A stretch of 64,000 bases of DNA from Leptolyngbya sp. SIOISBB. GTDB lineage: Bacteria; Cyanobacteriota; Cyanobacteriia; Phormidesmidales; Phormidesmidaceae. The stretch lies in NCBI GenBank assembly GCA_010671905.1, contig JAAHII010000001.1, positions 6,162,026-6,226,025 on the forward strand, given 5' to 3'. Position 1 is the first letter of the stretch, and the number at the start of each line of letters is the position of its first letter. Under the pieces are notes generated by a model. That model made no database searches and was not told where the DNA came from. It was given only the letters and a program-made list of their open reading frames with translations. The position numbers were made by a program, and so were the translations under genes. Positions 8,588 to 17,474 of the stretch are shown here, piece by piece.

Positions 8588-8713
8588 AGGTTAAGCTTTG
8601 GTTAAAGTCTCCCTAGCTTAGCCGTTGAAATTTCCAAACGGGAAAGTCGTAACGAACCGTAAATCGATCCGTTACATCCCCTGGTTATTTAGTTGTATGG
8701 CTGACTCAGAAGG

Positions 8714-9499
8714 CTATTGCGCTGCCCGCACCTGGTTCAGCGCCTCGGCAAAGACATCGCTTTCCACGGCACCTGGGATGAGCATATCGCCCATGATGAA
8801 TGTTGGGGTACTGCCTATTTGCAACTCCTGAACGAGCGCTAAATCTCGGGCGATGGCTGTTTTCGCTTCATCGCTGGCGCGATCGCGGTTGAATTGTTCA
8901 ACATCTAATCCCAACTCTGTTGCCGTGCGGACATAGAGATCTTCGCCCAAGTCAGCTTGATTGACGAACAAGGCGTCGTGGAACTCCCAAAATTGATCTT
9001 GCTGTCCGGCAGCCCAAGAAGCGAGCGCCGAGGGTACGGCCTCAGGGTGAATACTCATGAGTGGCAAATGCTTATAAACGAACAGCACATCCGCTTCATG
9101 GTCAGCCATAAAGGCGTCGACTTCCGTCGTCGCGCGACTACAGTAGGCGCACTGAAAATCAGAGAATTTGTACAACACAATGTCAGCATCAGGGTTGCCT
9201 TTGGTCGGTGAATCCCCAATCAGCACCTCTCGACCCAAATCGTCTACGACTTCGGTGACCAATGCCTGATGTTCTTGTGAATCGGCGGGTGGGCTGGCCT
9301 CAACCGGTGCCGCGTCAGGGGCAGCAGCACCAGCCGGTAGCTCTTCACTGCTGCCCATCAAGTTAGCCAGCGAAACTAATAACGCGACTCCCACCAGACC
9401 AAAAAAGCCGACTCCCAACCACAAGGGCCAGTTTTTGGTTTTGGCACGAGGCGATGCCGGCGTGGGCTCAGTCGGGTGTTTGGAAGAAGAATTACTCAT
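8714..9499 (-). CDS. Membrane-anchored DsbA-like thiol oxidoreductase
   Basis: A 261-residue protein with an N-terminal membrane anchor (about residues 24-47), an Ala/Pro-rich periplasmic linker (50-75), and a DsbA/DSBA-like thioredoxin fold. The redox centre is CAYC (Cys117, Cys120) in FSDFQCAYCSRATTEV. The cis-proline loop is GSTPTFIMGD near the C-terminus. It probably forms or rearranges disulfides outside the cytoplasm. The start at 9499 is chosen because AGGA lies 6 bases upstream; a longer open frame extends to 9640 but lacks such a site and would bury the anchor. Confidence 0.88.
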   Translation of the reverse strand: MSNSSSKHPTEPTPASPRAKTKNWPLWLGVGFFGLVGVALLVSLANLMGSSEELPAGAAAPDAAPVEASPPADSQEHQALVTEVVDDLGREVLIGDSPTKGNPDADIVLYKFSDFQCAYCSRATTEVDAFMADHEADVLFVYKHLPLMSIHPEAVPSALASWAAGQQDQFWEFHDALFVNQADLGEDLYVRTATELGLDVEQFNRDRASDEAKTAIARDLALVQELQIGSTPTFIMGDMLIPGAVESDVFAEALNQVRAAQ

Positions 9500-9934
9500 G
9501 ATTTTCCTGATGAATGAAGGCGCGATCGCAGCAACACCCAGAAAGCTTATCAACTTCCGCAACACGGCTAAAGGCTGGCGGACACCGATGCGTTCAGTTA
9601 GCTCTACGAATGTGCTGAATTCTCTAGGAGGCATCAACACCTGAGAGCACGTGAGCTGGGCAAAGTTGAATTTGACTGGACGCTATTGCGATTATTCGCA
9701 GAACGGATACGGCTAACTCAAATGCAATGATTAAAGCTGGAATACAGACTGCAAATCGAATTGTCAAAACTCGCCTACCATAGCGCAATCGTCTGAGAAT
9801 TGACTGAGGAAGCCAGTACTCATCGGGTTGCTATTGCCCAGCAACGGTTTGGTCTTGTCGGAAATTAGGGCATGTTGAGTGAAGTAGACAGTTATAGGGT
9901 TGTACTCTGCCGAGTTGTATGTTGGGTAACGCTA

Positions 9935-10912
9935 ATGGTACGGGGCAAGATTTTGAGGATGATCGCAGGGTCGCTGTTGACTGCGATCGCTTTACCAGTC
10001 ATTGAGTCACCAGTCATTGCTCAAGGGCTCCATGAGGTGACGCTCCAGCCGTTGCCTCAGGCGGTGACAGAAATTGGTGGCGCGGCCTACATTCCCCCCA
10101 CTCGGTCGGCTTCTCCCAGACCAGTTGATGGTCCCTTACGAGCAGTGGTCAACGGCGACGATCGCACGCCTGTCCTGAGCGCGCGCTACCCTTGGTCCAC
10201 CATCGGTCGGGTCGATTGGCTAGCCGCCGATGGGGTTACCGTGTTAGGAGCCTGCACCGGAACCCTCATTGGGCCGCGCTTGGTGCTTACCAACGCCCAT
10301 TGTTTACTTGATCCCACTACTGACGAACCCACCACGCATCAGATCACGTTTCGCCCCAATGTGGTGCAGGGTGAGGCCGATGAGATCGCCACTGTGGTGG
10401 CCTATGACTATGGTGACAGTCCCTTTTCTGGCAACACTGCCGATGACTGGGCCTTGCTCACCCTCGATGTCCCCTTGGGAGAGCAATTTGGCTTTTTAGG
10501 TTGGCGTCACGTCGATTTTGCTGATGCCGATACGCTCACTGCCATGGCGGGTCAATTAAGCGTCGTGGGGTATTCGGCGGACTTTCCCACAGCGGCGTTA
10601 TCGGGACTGGGGGATCCGGGTGAAACGGCTGGCTTGAGTGCCGACTGCAGCATCTTGACCGAACTGGTAACGGGAGAATTTGCCGGTAGCCTGATTCACA
10701 CCTGCGACACGAATCCAGGGGCGTCAGGGGCGCCGATTTTTGCCCTATTTGAAGATGGCGAGTACTACATCGTGGGTTTACACACCGGTAGCGTGTCCCT
10801 CTTAGAAAACGTGGCCCTACCCACAGGCGAACAAACCGATGTCTTGAATCGCGGCATTCCGGTGTCGCGCTGGGCAGAGCAAGCAACTACTTTGCGAGAT
10901 GCCGAGGATTAA
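9935..10912 (+). CDS. Secreted trypsin/V8-like serine protease
   Basis: A 325-residue S1-type protease. A signal peptide occupies about residues 1-30 (cleavage near VIAQG). The catalytic triad is visible: His122 in LTNAHC, Asp171 in DDWALLTLD, and Ser264 in NPGASGAPIF. Three further cysteines (107, 238, 257) may form disulfides with Cys123. The NPGxSGxP pattern resembles glutamyl endopeptidase-like enzymes rather than HtrA; there is no PDZ domain. The ATG at 9935 gives a clean signal peptide; an in-frame ATG at 9872 with AGGG close upstream is the alternative. Substrate unknown. Confidence 0.85.
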   Translation: MVRGKILRMIAGSLLTAIALPVIESPVIAQGLHEVTLQPLPQAVTEIGGAAYIPPTRSASPRPVDGPLRAVVNGDDRTPVLSARYPWSTIGRVDWLAADGVTVLGACTGTLIGPRLVLTNAHCLLDPTTDEPTTHQITFRPNVVQGEADEIATVVAYDYGDSPFSGNTADDWALLTLDVPLGEQFGFLGWRHVDFADADTLTAMAGQLSVVGYSADFPTAALSGLGDPGETAGLSADCSILTELVTGEFAGSLIHTCDTNPGASGAPIFALFEDGEYYIVGLHTGSVSLLENVALPTGEQTDVLNRGIPVSRWAEQATTLRDAED

Positions 10913-10927
10913 GGGTGATCACTTGGT

Positions 10928-10996
10928 GGTCAAGATATCAGGCATCGGGTATCAGGTAATAGGGTTTGGGTGCTAGGTATCGGATATTGGGGCTGA
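10928..10996 (+). repeat. Degenerate short tandem repeats
   Basis: The stretch after the protease gene is made of imperfect copies of a GGTATCAGGT-like unit (ATATCAGGCATCGGGTATCA and similar). It has no coding capacity. Confidence 0.45.
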
Positions 10997-11020
10997 CATC
11001 CCGGTTGCTTGGCTAGAGGC

Positions 11021-11449
11021 TCAGCCTAAGAGCTTTGGGGGACTCGATGCTGCGGTTGTGGGCGTTTGGTGAAAGGTGTAGAGAATATCGCCGTAGGCGG
11101 TGGGCTCAAACTCAGCGAAAAAATCTTGTGCCCTCGCATCCAAAAAGGCGCGCGCTTGAGGTCCGGTGATGTGAGCCGCGATCGCAAAATCGAGGACACT
11201 GATTTTGCCCTGGGACTTTTCCAAACAGTGATAGAAGCACCGATACAAGCGCTGTTGAAATTGCCGATGGCGTCGCCATCCATAGCCCAATGCGCCAACA
11301 CTGGCCAAAAGCATTAACCAAGGCAGCAACAGTTTGATCAGCAAAATCAATAGCAGGCAGGCGATCGCCGCCCCGAGGCCAAGACTTAAACGAAAATTCA
11401 ACCGGTTGGCGTCAACTGACTGCAAACCCTGCCGGGACATGAAGGACAT
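11021..11449 (-). CDS. Membrane protein of unknown function
   Basis: A 142-residue protein. Residues about 22-57 are strongly hydrophobic and could form two membrane helices. A basic stretch follows (YGWRRHRQFQQRLYRCFYHC). The C-terminal 70 residues look like a small cytoplasmic domain with a helix-turn-helix-like pattern (GKISVLDFAIAAHITGPQARAFLDARA) ending in GDILYTFH. I do not recognise a named family. It stands alone, convergent with the upstream protease gene. Confidence 0.65.
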   Translation of the reverse strand: MSFMSRQGLQSVDANRLNFRLSLGLGAAIACLLLILLIKLLLPWLMLLASVGALGYGWRRHRQFQQRLYRCFYHCLEKSQGKISVLDFAIAAHITGPQARAFLDARAQDFFAEFEPTAYGDILYTFHQTPTTAASSPPKLLG

Positions 11450-11788
11450 CCCTTAGTTCTAATGTATTGCTTGCTATTGAGTGTAAGCGACTCAGGGGCA
11501 ATTGTCAGCGCGATCGTTACGTTTAAAGATTGACAGACGCCAAGTCAGACAACCTTCAGCCTTCGACAAACTCGCCCCCTCATCCGCAGACCTTCTGCCC
11601 GATACCAGACATTCCAGTCATCTGGGAACATCCCTTTCCAACCAACCCCCCAGCCAGACTCCGCCCATACACTGCACGGGCGAGGCATTCTCAAAAGCAC
11701 TCGACAATTTCAACTGATCGGTCACGGTGAGAATGCCTCGCCCCTACTCATCCACCCTCACACTCATCCACCCTCACACTCATCCACC
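11450..11788. other. Gene-free stretch with inverted and tandem repeats
   Basis: GGGCGAGGCATTCTC (11678-11692) and its exact complement (11729-11743) form a 15-bp inverted repeat around 36 bases. Directly after it, at about 11745-11791, a 16-base unit (CTCATCCACCCTCACA) is repeated nearly three times. No gene is seen. Confidence 0.6.
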
Positions 11789-13153
11789 CTAACCAGTCGT
11801 CCGCTCTAACCAGCCACGCATCTTGCCAGGATTCAGCAATCCATAGGGGTCAACCTGCGCTTTGAAATTGACCTGTACAGGATCGATCTGCTTCATGCCG
11901 CCATCTTCCAAAATGTAGGTGTGAGGATTGGCGATGAACGCGCCTTGCGCTTCGTGGTACTCGATGATTTCCTGCAGGCGTTCCGGTGTGGAAAACCGCA
12001 CCAACTGCAACGCGGCTGGCACCACTGCCCCAGCCACGCGGAAATATTCCAAATGCATCATCACTTCGTCACCAAAGTGCTCATACATATGCTGCAGTAG
12101 CTGCAATTCTGGATCATGGAGAAACAGGGTCTGCAGGTAAGTCAGCGACGGGTCCACATTCCGCGCGTGGAGAGTCGTATGGTTCCAGGTGAATTCTGCC
12201 AGCAGGGTCTTTTTGCCGGTTTCTTCGGCAGGCTTGTGATCAGTGATGGTGCCGCCAAATTCTTTCACCAGTTCTTGAAACAGCTCCATTGAAGGCTCTG
12301 CCACCATCAGCAAGGCAGCGTGACAGCCGTCGGGCAAATAGGCTTTCAAACTGGCAAAATAGCTGGGAATCGGGGCGGCGTGAATGCTGATCAGCTTTTT
12401 GATCAGACCGTCGGTGTTGCCTAACACTTGCCCAAATCGGGCCGCTGTCATGAAATCGTCGAACGTGACGATTACCTCAGCCCAGGGATACACCGGCCCC
12501 AGGGGGATTTCCAGCTCGGTGATGATGCCGTTGGTGCCGTAGGCATGGTTCACCTGCTGCACATCGTCACCCCGCAGTTCGATGACTTGAGGGTCATCCT
12601 CCAGCGTCACCACCCGCACTGCGTTGAGGTTGCCGCGATCGCGCAACTGCCCATACATAATCGAACCAATGCCGCCGCTGCCACCACCAATAAAACCGCC
12701 AATAGTGGCTGTCCGATAGGTCGAGGGATACATGCGCAGTTCCCATCCCTGGGGCTGCGTCACCTTATCAATCGCTGCAAGTTTGGCCCCCGGCTCGACA
12801 CAGGCCATCCCCGGTTTGACCCACTTTACCGCGTTCATGCGGCTCAAATCCAGAATGACGCCGCCGTTTAGAGGAATACACTGACCATAGTTGCCCGTCC
12901 CCGCACCGCGCACAGTCACTGGCACCCGCGCAGCAACACAGGCTTTTGCCACCGCTAACACTTCGGCCTCTGACTGGGGACGCACCACCAGATCGGCCGT
13001 TTTGTCTGCCAATTGGGTCTGCAAGATGGGGCTGAAGTGGTAATAATCTTTGGAAAGCTTTTCCACTTGGGGGCGATCGCGAATCACCTCCACCTCACCC
13101 AGGGTCTCAATAAAGCGCTGCCAATCCATATTGCTAGGAGCCGTTGCAGTCAT
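11789..13153 (-). CDS. FAD-binding oxidoreductase (GlcD/PCMH-type)
   Basis: A 454-residue flavoprotein of the vanillyl-alcohol-oxidase/PCMH fold. The FAD-binding half is clear: VVRPQSEAEVLAVAKACVAARVPVTVRGAGTGNYGQ, LDLSRMNAV and GGFIGGGSGGIGS. The C-terminal half resembles glycolate/D-lactate dehydrogenase subunit GlcD and ends in DPYGLLNPGKMRGW, the usual closing motif. Substrates are probably 2-hydroxy acids, but that is family inference. It lacks the iron-sulfur domain of larger fusions. It appears to be a single-gene unit; the CPBP gene on the same strand lies 190 bases upstream. Confidence 0.85.
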   Translation of the reverse strand: MTATAPSNMDWQRFIETLGEVEVIRDRPQVEKLSKDYYHFSPILQTQLADKTADLVVRPQSEAEVLAVAKACVAARVPVTVRGAGTGNYGQCIPLNGGVILDLSRMNAVKWVKPGMACVEPGAKLAAIDKVTQPQGWELRMYPSTYRTATIGGFIGGGSGGIGSIMYGQLRDRGNLNAVRVVTLEDDPQVIELRGDDVQQVNHAYGTNGIITELEIPLGPVYPWAEVIVTFDDFMTAARFGQVLGNTDGLIKKLISIHAAPIPSYFASLKAYLPDGCHAALLMVAEPSMELFQELVKEFGGTITDHKPAEETGKKTLLAEFTWNHTTLHARNVDPSLTYLQTLFLHDPELQLLQHMYEHFGDEVMMHLEYFRVAGAVVPAALQLVRFSTPERLQEIIEYHEAQGAFIANPHTYILEDGGMKQIDPVQVNFKAQVDPYGLLNPGKMRGWLERTTG

Positions 13154-13344
13154 CAGTTTCTAAAATTCGAGAAATGTTTAACGTTGCTTTTCCGTCGCCG
13201 CGACGGAGTTTTTCGTAGTGTTGCACACTTCAACCTGTTGTGCCTCACTGCTCCCTGAAGCCAGAAGAATTGCCGCTGGGTGTCCCATTCCCATTCCTGT
13301 CACCAACCACCGCTCAACCACCAGATTTGGGGGGGGCAGCCCCA

Positions 13345-14178
13345 TCAAATCCATCCCGAAAACTGCCAGACTAACCCCGCAGTGATCATTAATAATGTGA
13401 GATCTAAAACGTCCGTTAACGGCTGGGCGACTCTGCCCGTGAGCCAGGTGGGTTTATCGGCCACGGGTAGCGGGCGGACAAACTCGCCGATGTAAGCCAA
13501 AGCTGTGACCCACCCGGCATGGAGTCCCCAGGCGATCACGATCGCGCCACCGTCAGCCCAGCGAGCGCTCACCAACACCATGCCCAATAGCCACAGCCCC
13601 GGTTGCTGCCACAGCCCCGGTCGACCGTCCCAAATCAGGTGCGCCAGCGCAAAGAGGATACTGGCCGCGATCGCGGCAACCCATGGCAAAAATGCGAGTT
13701 CCAGTTGAGTCTGTAACCAGCCCCGAAATACGAGTTCCTCAATGCCTCCAATGGCGAGGCCCAGCAGAATCAAGCCGAGTACTGTGAGTAATCTGTTGGG
13801 ACTGGGGGGAGTGGGGGATGAACCTGTTTCGCTTTTGGGAATCGTAATCAGTCCCAACAGTCGTTTGCTCAGCAGCAGCAAACTCAGCCCCGCGATCGCA
13901 ACTCCCCATCCCAGCAATAGCTCAAGGGCGCTGCCCAGCGTCCAAACCAGGCCTTGATCAGACCAGGTTTGGCCCAGTTGACGATTCGCAACGGTAATGA
14001 TGAGTGGGGCGATGCCATAAAGCGGTAAGAGTAAGGCCAGCTTTTGCTCAGGTGGAGTGGGCTGAAACGGTCGCCACCCGAACTTTTGACTGAGCGGAAT
14101 GGCAATCACGCCCCAAACGCCTAGCCAGCTCAAAAAGAACCCAGCGATAACCATCATTGTGTTAAGGGGAGATTCCAT
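13345..14178 (-). CDS. CPBP-family intramembrane protease
   Basis: A 277-residue polytopic membrane protein with about eight hydrophobic segments. The CPBP (Abi/CAAX protease) motifs are present: EELVFRGWLQ (EExxxR) near residue 145, FALAHLIWD with the second motif His, and a later GLHAGW. These are glutamic-type intramembrane proteases. A hydrophilic linker at about residues 110-125 separates the first helices from the catalytic core. The substrate is unknown. The gene is the first on its strand after a 370-base gap. Confidence 0.88.
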   Translation of the reverse strand: MESPLNTMMVIAGFFLSWLGVWGVIAIPLSQKFGWRPFQPTPPEQKLALLLPLYGIAPLIITVANRQLGQTWSDQGLVWTLGSALELLLGWGVAIAGLSLLLLSKRLLGLITIPKSETGSSPTPPSPNRLLTVLGLILLGLAIGGIEELVFRGWLQTQLELAFLPWVAAIAASILFALAHLIWDGRPGLWQQPGLWLLGMVLVSARWADGGAIVIAWGLHAGWVTALAYIGEFVRPLPVADKPTWLTGRVAQPLTDVLDLTLLMITAGLVWQFSGWI

Positions 14179-14550
14179 AAAGCGATCTGACGGAGTCCAG
14201 AGGGCAGAGTTTATACCAGTTCTCCAGAATAGAGCTACGGATTGTAGTGGAGGGCTATGGGGGCAAGGGGGCGAAGGGGAAAGAATGTGTAGCTAGATTT
14301 TAGAAAATCGGTATTAGTAGCAAGGGTACTCCAAGAGATCACTGGCCCAAGCACCCGGTTTCTATGAACAACTGGCCAGAGACGATTCACCGGCTCCTAA
14401 AAACTGGGTGCTTCAGGCATGGAGCATCAGAGATTGGCAGTCAGCGTCAAAAAGTCTACTGGTGGCTGATTGCAATCATTTAGGGTGAGCTGAGCAAACT
14501 GCGGCTGGGGCGACCCCAAGGTCGGCAGGCTTCTCAGGAAGCTGAGATCC
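14179..14550. other. Gene-free stretch with an inverted repeat
   Basis: AAGCACCCGGTTT (14349-14361) and AAACTGGGTGCTT (14401-14413) are complementary at 12 of 13 positions. This is a hairpin of the AAACCGGGT type common between cyanobacterial genes. No gene is seen. Confidence 0.55.
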
Positions 14551-16365
14551 TCAGCTTTCTGGTTTGGCGATCGCGGCTTCTGGTATCAACTCATCCAAAA
14601 TCTGAAAGCGGATGTGATTAATCGCCAAATGCCGAACGGACAGACTTTCCGGTTTGTTGTCGGCATTGATTTTGCTGAAGGGAATGCCCTTGCCTAACTC
14701 GGTGTGATACCAGGCGAGGCCCATAAAGTAGCGCTCTGGATAAGGGCCGCGTTCTATCACGTCGTCCACATTAGATTCCATGGGCAGCCAGCCCACCCCC
14801 GGCACATAAAACTCCAGCCAGACATGGTTGAAGTCCGGTTCCAAGGGGAGATGACGATATTCCGGATGGGCTGGACATTTGTAGCGGCCAATCGTGCGAC
14901 AGGCAATGCCACTGAGGCGGGCCAGCGCCAGCAATACGCCAACGTATTCACCACAAGAACCCACACCTCGCTCTAGGGCGATATCAGGGGTGTCAATAGT
15001 CGGTTGAATGCCGTAGGAGAGGCGATCGTACACATAATTGCGAATGCGCAGCATCTTGCGCAACACATTCGTTTCTCGACCGGCCCCCTCCCGTGCCGCC
15101 GTCTGAATGATGGGGGTATCCATCGCCAGGTCATCATCATCGACCAGATATCGCTGAAAGCCTGCTGGTAGGGACTGCTCAGCATCAATATCGTCTGGCG
15201 TGAGGAAATATTTCAGGCTGTACATTTCGACGATCGCCTTCCATCCCACGAGGCCGCCTTGAAAGGGCTGCAGTTGGTCAAATCGAAAAACTGCCACTTG
15301 CTGGCCATCCTGCTCTTCCACGGTGAACGGATGACCAATGGGTTCCACATGACGGACTCGCTGCCGTCGGGTATTCGCGGGCAAGGCGATGCGCCATTCC
15401 ACATTGTCCAAGGTGACGGCATCCAGTTGGGACAGTTCTTCGACGTAGGAAATCTCGATCAGGAAACCATTGGAGAGGGTATAGCGCTCGTCTGAATTTG
15501 TATAGATAGAGAGCGGATGGATGAAGGTACGATCGCGAAAGGTCAATTCATAGGGCGACTCACTATTGGGGTTATCACGAATGAACGGTTCCTCGTCGGC
15601 ATAAACGATATAGCAAATCGGCTCACGGTCGGCGTCAGAAGCGTAAAACGTGATGCCCGTCGGCGAACTGTAGGGAGTGAGGGCACTGAATTGCACAGTG
15701 CCAGTCATCCGCTCCAAGCAATAGACAGTTTGTTCGACTTGGTCACAGACCCAGAGGCCAGCCTCGTTGACGGCGAGGGTTTCTGGCCCCACGCCAGGTT
15801 GCGGAAACTTGCCAATCTTGGCCCCACTACCCCGATCAAATAGATGGATATAGCCGGATTTTTGAGAACTGACGTAAACGATCGACTCCCAAACGGCGAC
15901 CCCATCGACGGAATAAGGCAATCGAGCAAAAAAGGTCGGTTTCAAGATGGCGCGATCGCACCAAAAGACTGATTCATCCTGCGCGAACCAAAAGGTATCT
16001 GCCGCGAATGACAACCCGACCACGTCCATCCAGTCCTTGTCTTCGAGTTGATGAGGATTCAGGATGACGGTGTTGTTGGTCTGCGGATCAATCTCAACCA
16101 GATAGCCCCGGACAGTATCGATCGAAAAGAGGCGATCGTCATCGGTGGCCAATCCAGACAGAGCATAGACCCCAATGGGACGAATGGTCGACGGTCCGGA
16201 CTGGTCGCTAGGGAGGCCATGCTCAGGGGTAGACATACGCGAAATCAGCTCCAGACTGGCCGGGTTGAGATTTTTGATAAATCGATTACGGCCCTCATTA
16301 TAGGGATTCCTGCCACCTTTACCGGCCTGTTGCAGTAATGATGTTGTAAGCGACGATGGTATCAA
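14551..16365 (-). CDS. Transglutaminase-like protein with beta-propeller-like N-terminus
   Basis: A 604-residue protein in two parts. Residues about 60-260 contain repeated short segments resembling an NHL/SMP-30-like propeller (GVYALSGLATDDDRLFSIDT, VVGLSFAADTFWFA, PETLAVNEAGLWV). From about residue 380 the C-terminal half is a transglutaminase/cysteine-protease-like domain with RIRNYVYDRLSY, the Cys motif GVGSCGEYVGVLLALARL, the His in FNHVWLEFYVPG and PMESNVDD. No signal peptide is evident, so it may be cytoplasmic. An internal ATG at 16236 is a possible alternative start. The combination is unusual and its substrate is unknown. Confidence 0.75.
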   Translation of the reverse strand: MIPSSLTTSLLQQAGKGGRNPYNEGRNRFIKNLNPASLELISRMSTPEHGLPSDQSGPSTIRPIGVYALSGLATDDDRLFSIDTVRGYLVEIDPQTNNTVILNPHQLEDKDWMDVVGLSFAADTFWFAQDESVFWCDRAILKPTFFARLPYSVDGVAVWESIVYVSSQKSGYIHLFDRGSGAKIGKFPQPGVGPETLAVNEAGLWVCDQVEQTVYCLERMTGTVQFSALTPYSSPTGITFYASDADREPICYIVYADEEPFIRDNPNSESPYELTFRDRTFIHPLSIYTNSDERYTLSNGFLIEISYVEELSQLDAVTLDNVEWRIALPANTRRQRVRHVEPIGHPFTVEEQDGQQVAVFRFDQLQPFQGGLVGWKAIVEMYSLKYFLTPDDIDAEQSLPAGFQRYLVDDDDLAMDTPIIQTAAREGAGRETNVLRKMLRIRNYVYDRLSYGIQPTIDTPDIALERGVGSCGEYVGVLLALARLSGIACRTIGRYKCPAHPEYRHLPLEPDFNHVWLEFYVPGVGWLPMESNVDDVIERGPYPERYFMGLAWYHTELGKGIPFSKINADNKPESLSVRHLAINHIRFQILDELIPEAAIAKPES

Positions 16366-16537
16366 TGCTTGGGGTCGCCGCTCTGACTTGCAAGATATTC
16401 TTTTCTGAGAAAATAAATTTATGCCCGCACAGTTTCAAGGGTGAGTTGTTTTCCTGAACTCACAAGATTCAGGCGCGATTCAGAAACGCCGGATTCCGCT
16501 ATGCTGACAGCCATGCCAACAAAGAGAGGAAGGCATT

Positions 16538-17413
16538 TTGGGGTCTGAGGTGATTAAGCAAGCAGAGTCCTCGGCACTGACCGTGGGGCGGTCTTGGCAT
16601 GGCAAAGTAGCGCTCACGTTTACGCAACGCGGCGATCGCACGGTGCCGCAAGCGCAAACTCAGGCTCCGCTGAAAGTGCAGCGGCCATTTTACCCAGAAG
16701 GGCCAACGGTCTGTCAGTCGGTACTGTTGCACACTGCTGGGGGTATGGTGGGAGGCGATCGCCTCAGCTACGACCTGCACCTGGAGGCCAATACCCACGC
16801 TCTGGTCACCACCGCCGCCGCCGCCAAAATTTATACCGATCATCCCCAGCCCGCCCGCGTCGACGGCACCATTCGCGTTGAGTCCGGGGCCTGGTTGGAA
16901 TGGTTGCCCCAAGAAGCGATCGTCTTTGAAGGGGCTCAATATCACCAAACTTGGCGCGTGGATCTAGCTGCAAATGCTCACTGGCTCGGGTGGGACATGC
17001 TGCGGTTGGGACGCACCGCCCGAGGCGAGCAATTTTGTCGGGGTGAGGTGCGATCTCGTTTTGAAGTGTGGCACGATGGCCAACTGATTTGGGTCGATCC
17101 GCAACGGTTGGTGGGCAGCGAAACGCTGTGGCAGAGTCCCCATGGCTTAAAGGGCTGCCCTGTGATCGGCACCCTCGCCTGGGTCGGCGATGTCCCGACA
17201 GTGGAACTCGTGAAAGCCGCGCGATCAGCTTGGGAAACGCTGCCAAATGCTCGTGGTGAGGTTGGGGTAACCCGCCTGCAACGCGGTCTGCTTTGCCGCT
17301 ATCGGGGCCACTCTACGAGTGAAGCGCGGCGCTGGTTTGTGCAGGTTTGGCAGTTGCTACGGCCCCAATACGGGGACACTTTGGCGACTGTGCCTCGGGT
17401 CTGGCAGCGGTGA
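16538..17413 (+). CDS. ureD: Urease accessory protein UreD
   Basis: A 291-residue UreD/UreH-family protein, part of the UreD-UreF-UreG complex that loads nickel into urease. Recognisable stretches are RPFYPEG, LLHTAGGMVGGDRLSYDLHLE, AAAAKIYT, WLEWLPQEAIVFEGA and LGRTARGE. The start is TTG at 16538, with AGGAAGG 4 bases upstream; no ATG is suitably placed. The other urease genes (ureABC, ureE, ureF, ureG) are not in this window. The next gene is convergent 60 bases on. It is intact by length and motif. Confidence 0.93.
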   Translation: MGSEVIKQAESSALTVGRSWHGKVALTFTQRGDRTVPQAQTQAPLKVQRPFYPEGPTVCQSVLLHTAGGMVGGDRLSYDLHLEANTHALVTTAAAAKIYTDHPQPARVDGTIRVESGAWLEWLPQEAIVFEGAQYHQTWRVDLAANAHWLGWDMLRLGRTARGEQFCRGEVRSRFEVWHDGQLIWVDPQRLVGSETLWQSPHGLKGCPVIGTLAWVGDVPTVELVKAARSAWETLPNARGEVGVTRLQRGLLCRYRGHSTSEARRWFVQVWQLLRPQYGDTLATVPRVWQR

Positions 17414-17474
17414 AAAAACGGATTCGGAGCTGATTCAGCTTGCCTCAGAGGACACATTCATTACCCCACCAGGG

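Noticed and set aside
12428-12871. 147-codon plus-strand open frame
   Set aside because: Lies wholly antisense to the well-supported FAD-oxidoreductase gene; a shadow of its codon pattern.
16806-17246. 146-codon reverse-strand open frame
   Set aside because: Antisense to ureD; basic, proline-rich translation typical of a shadow frame.
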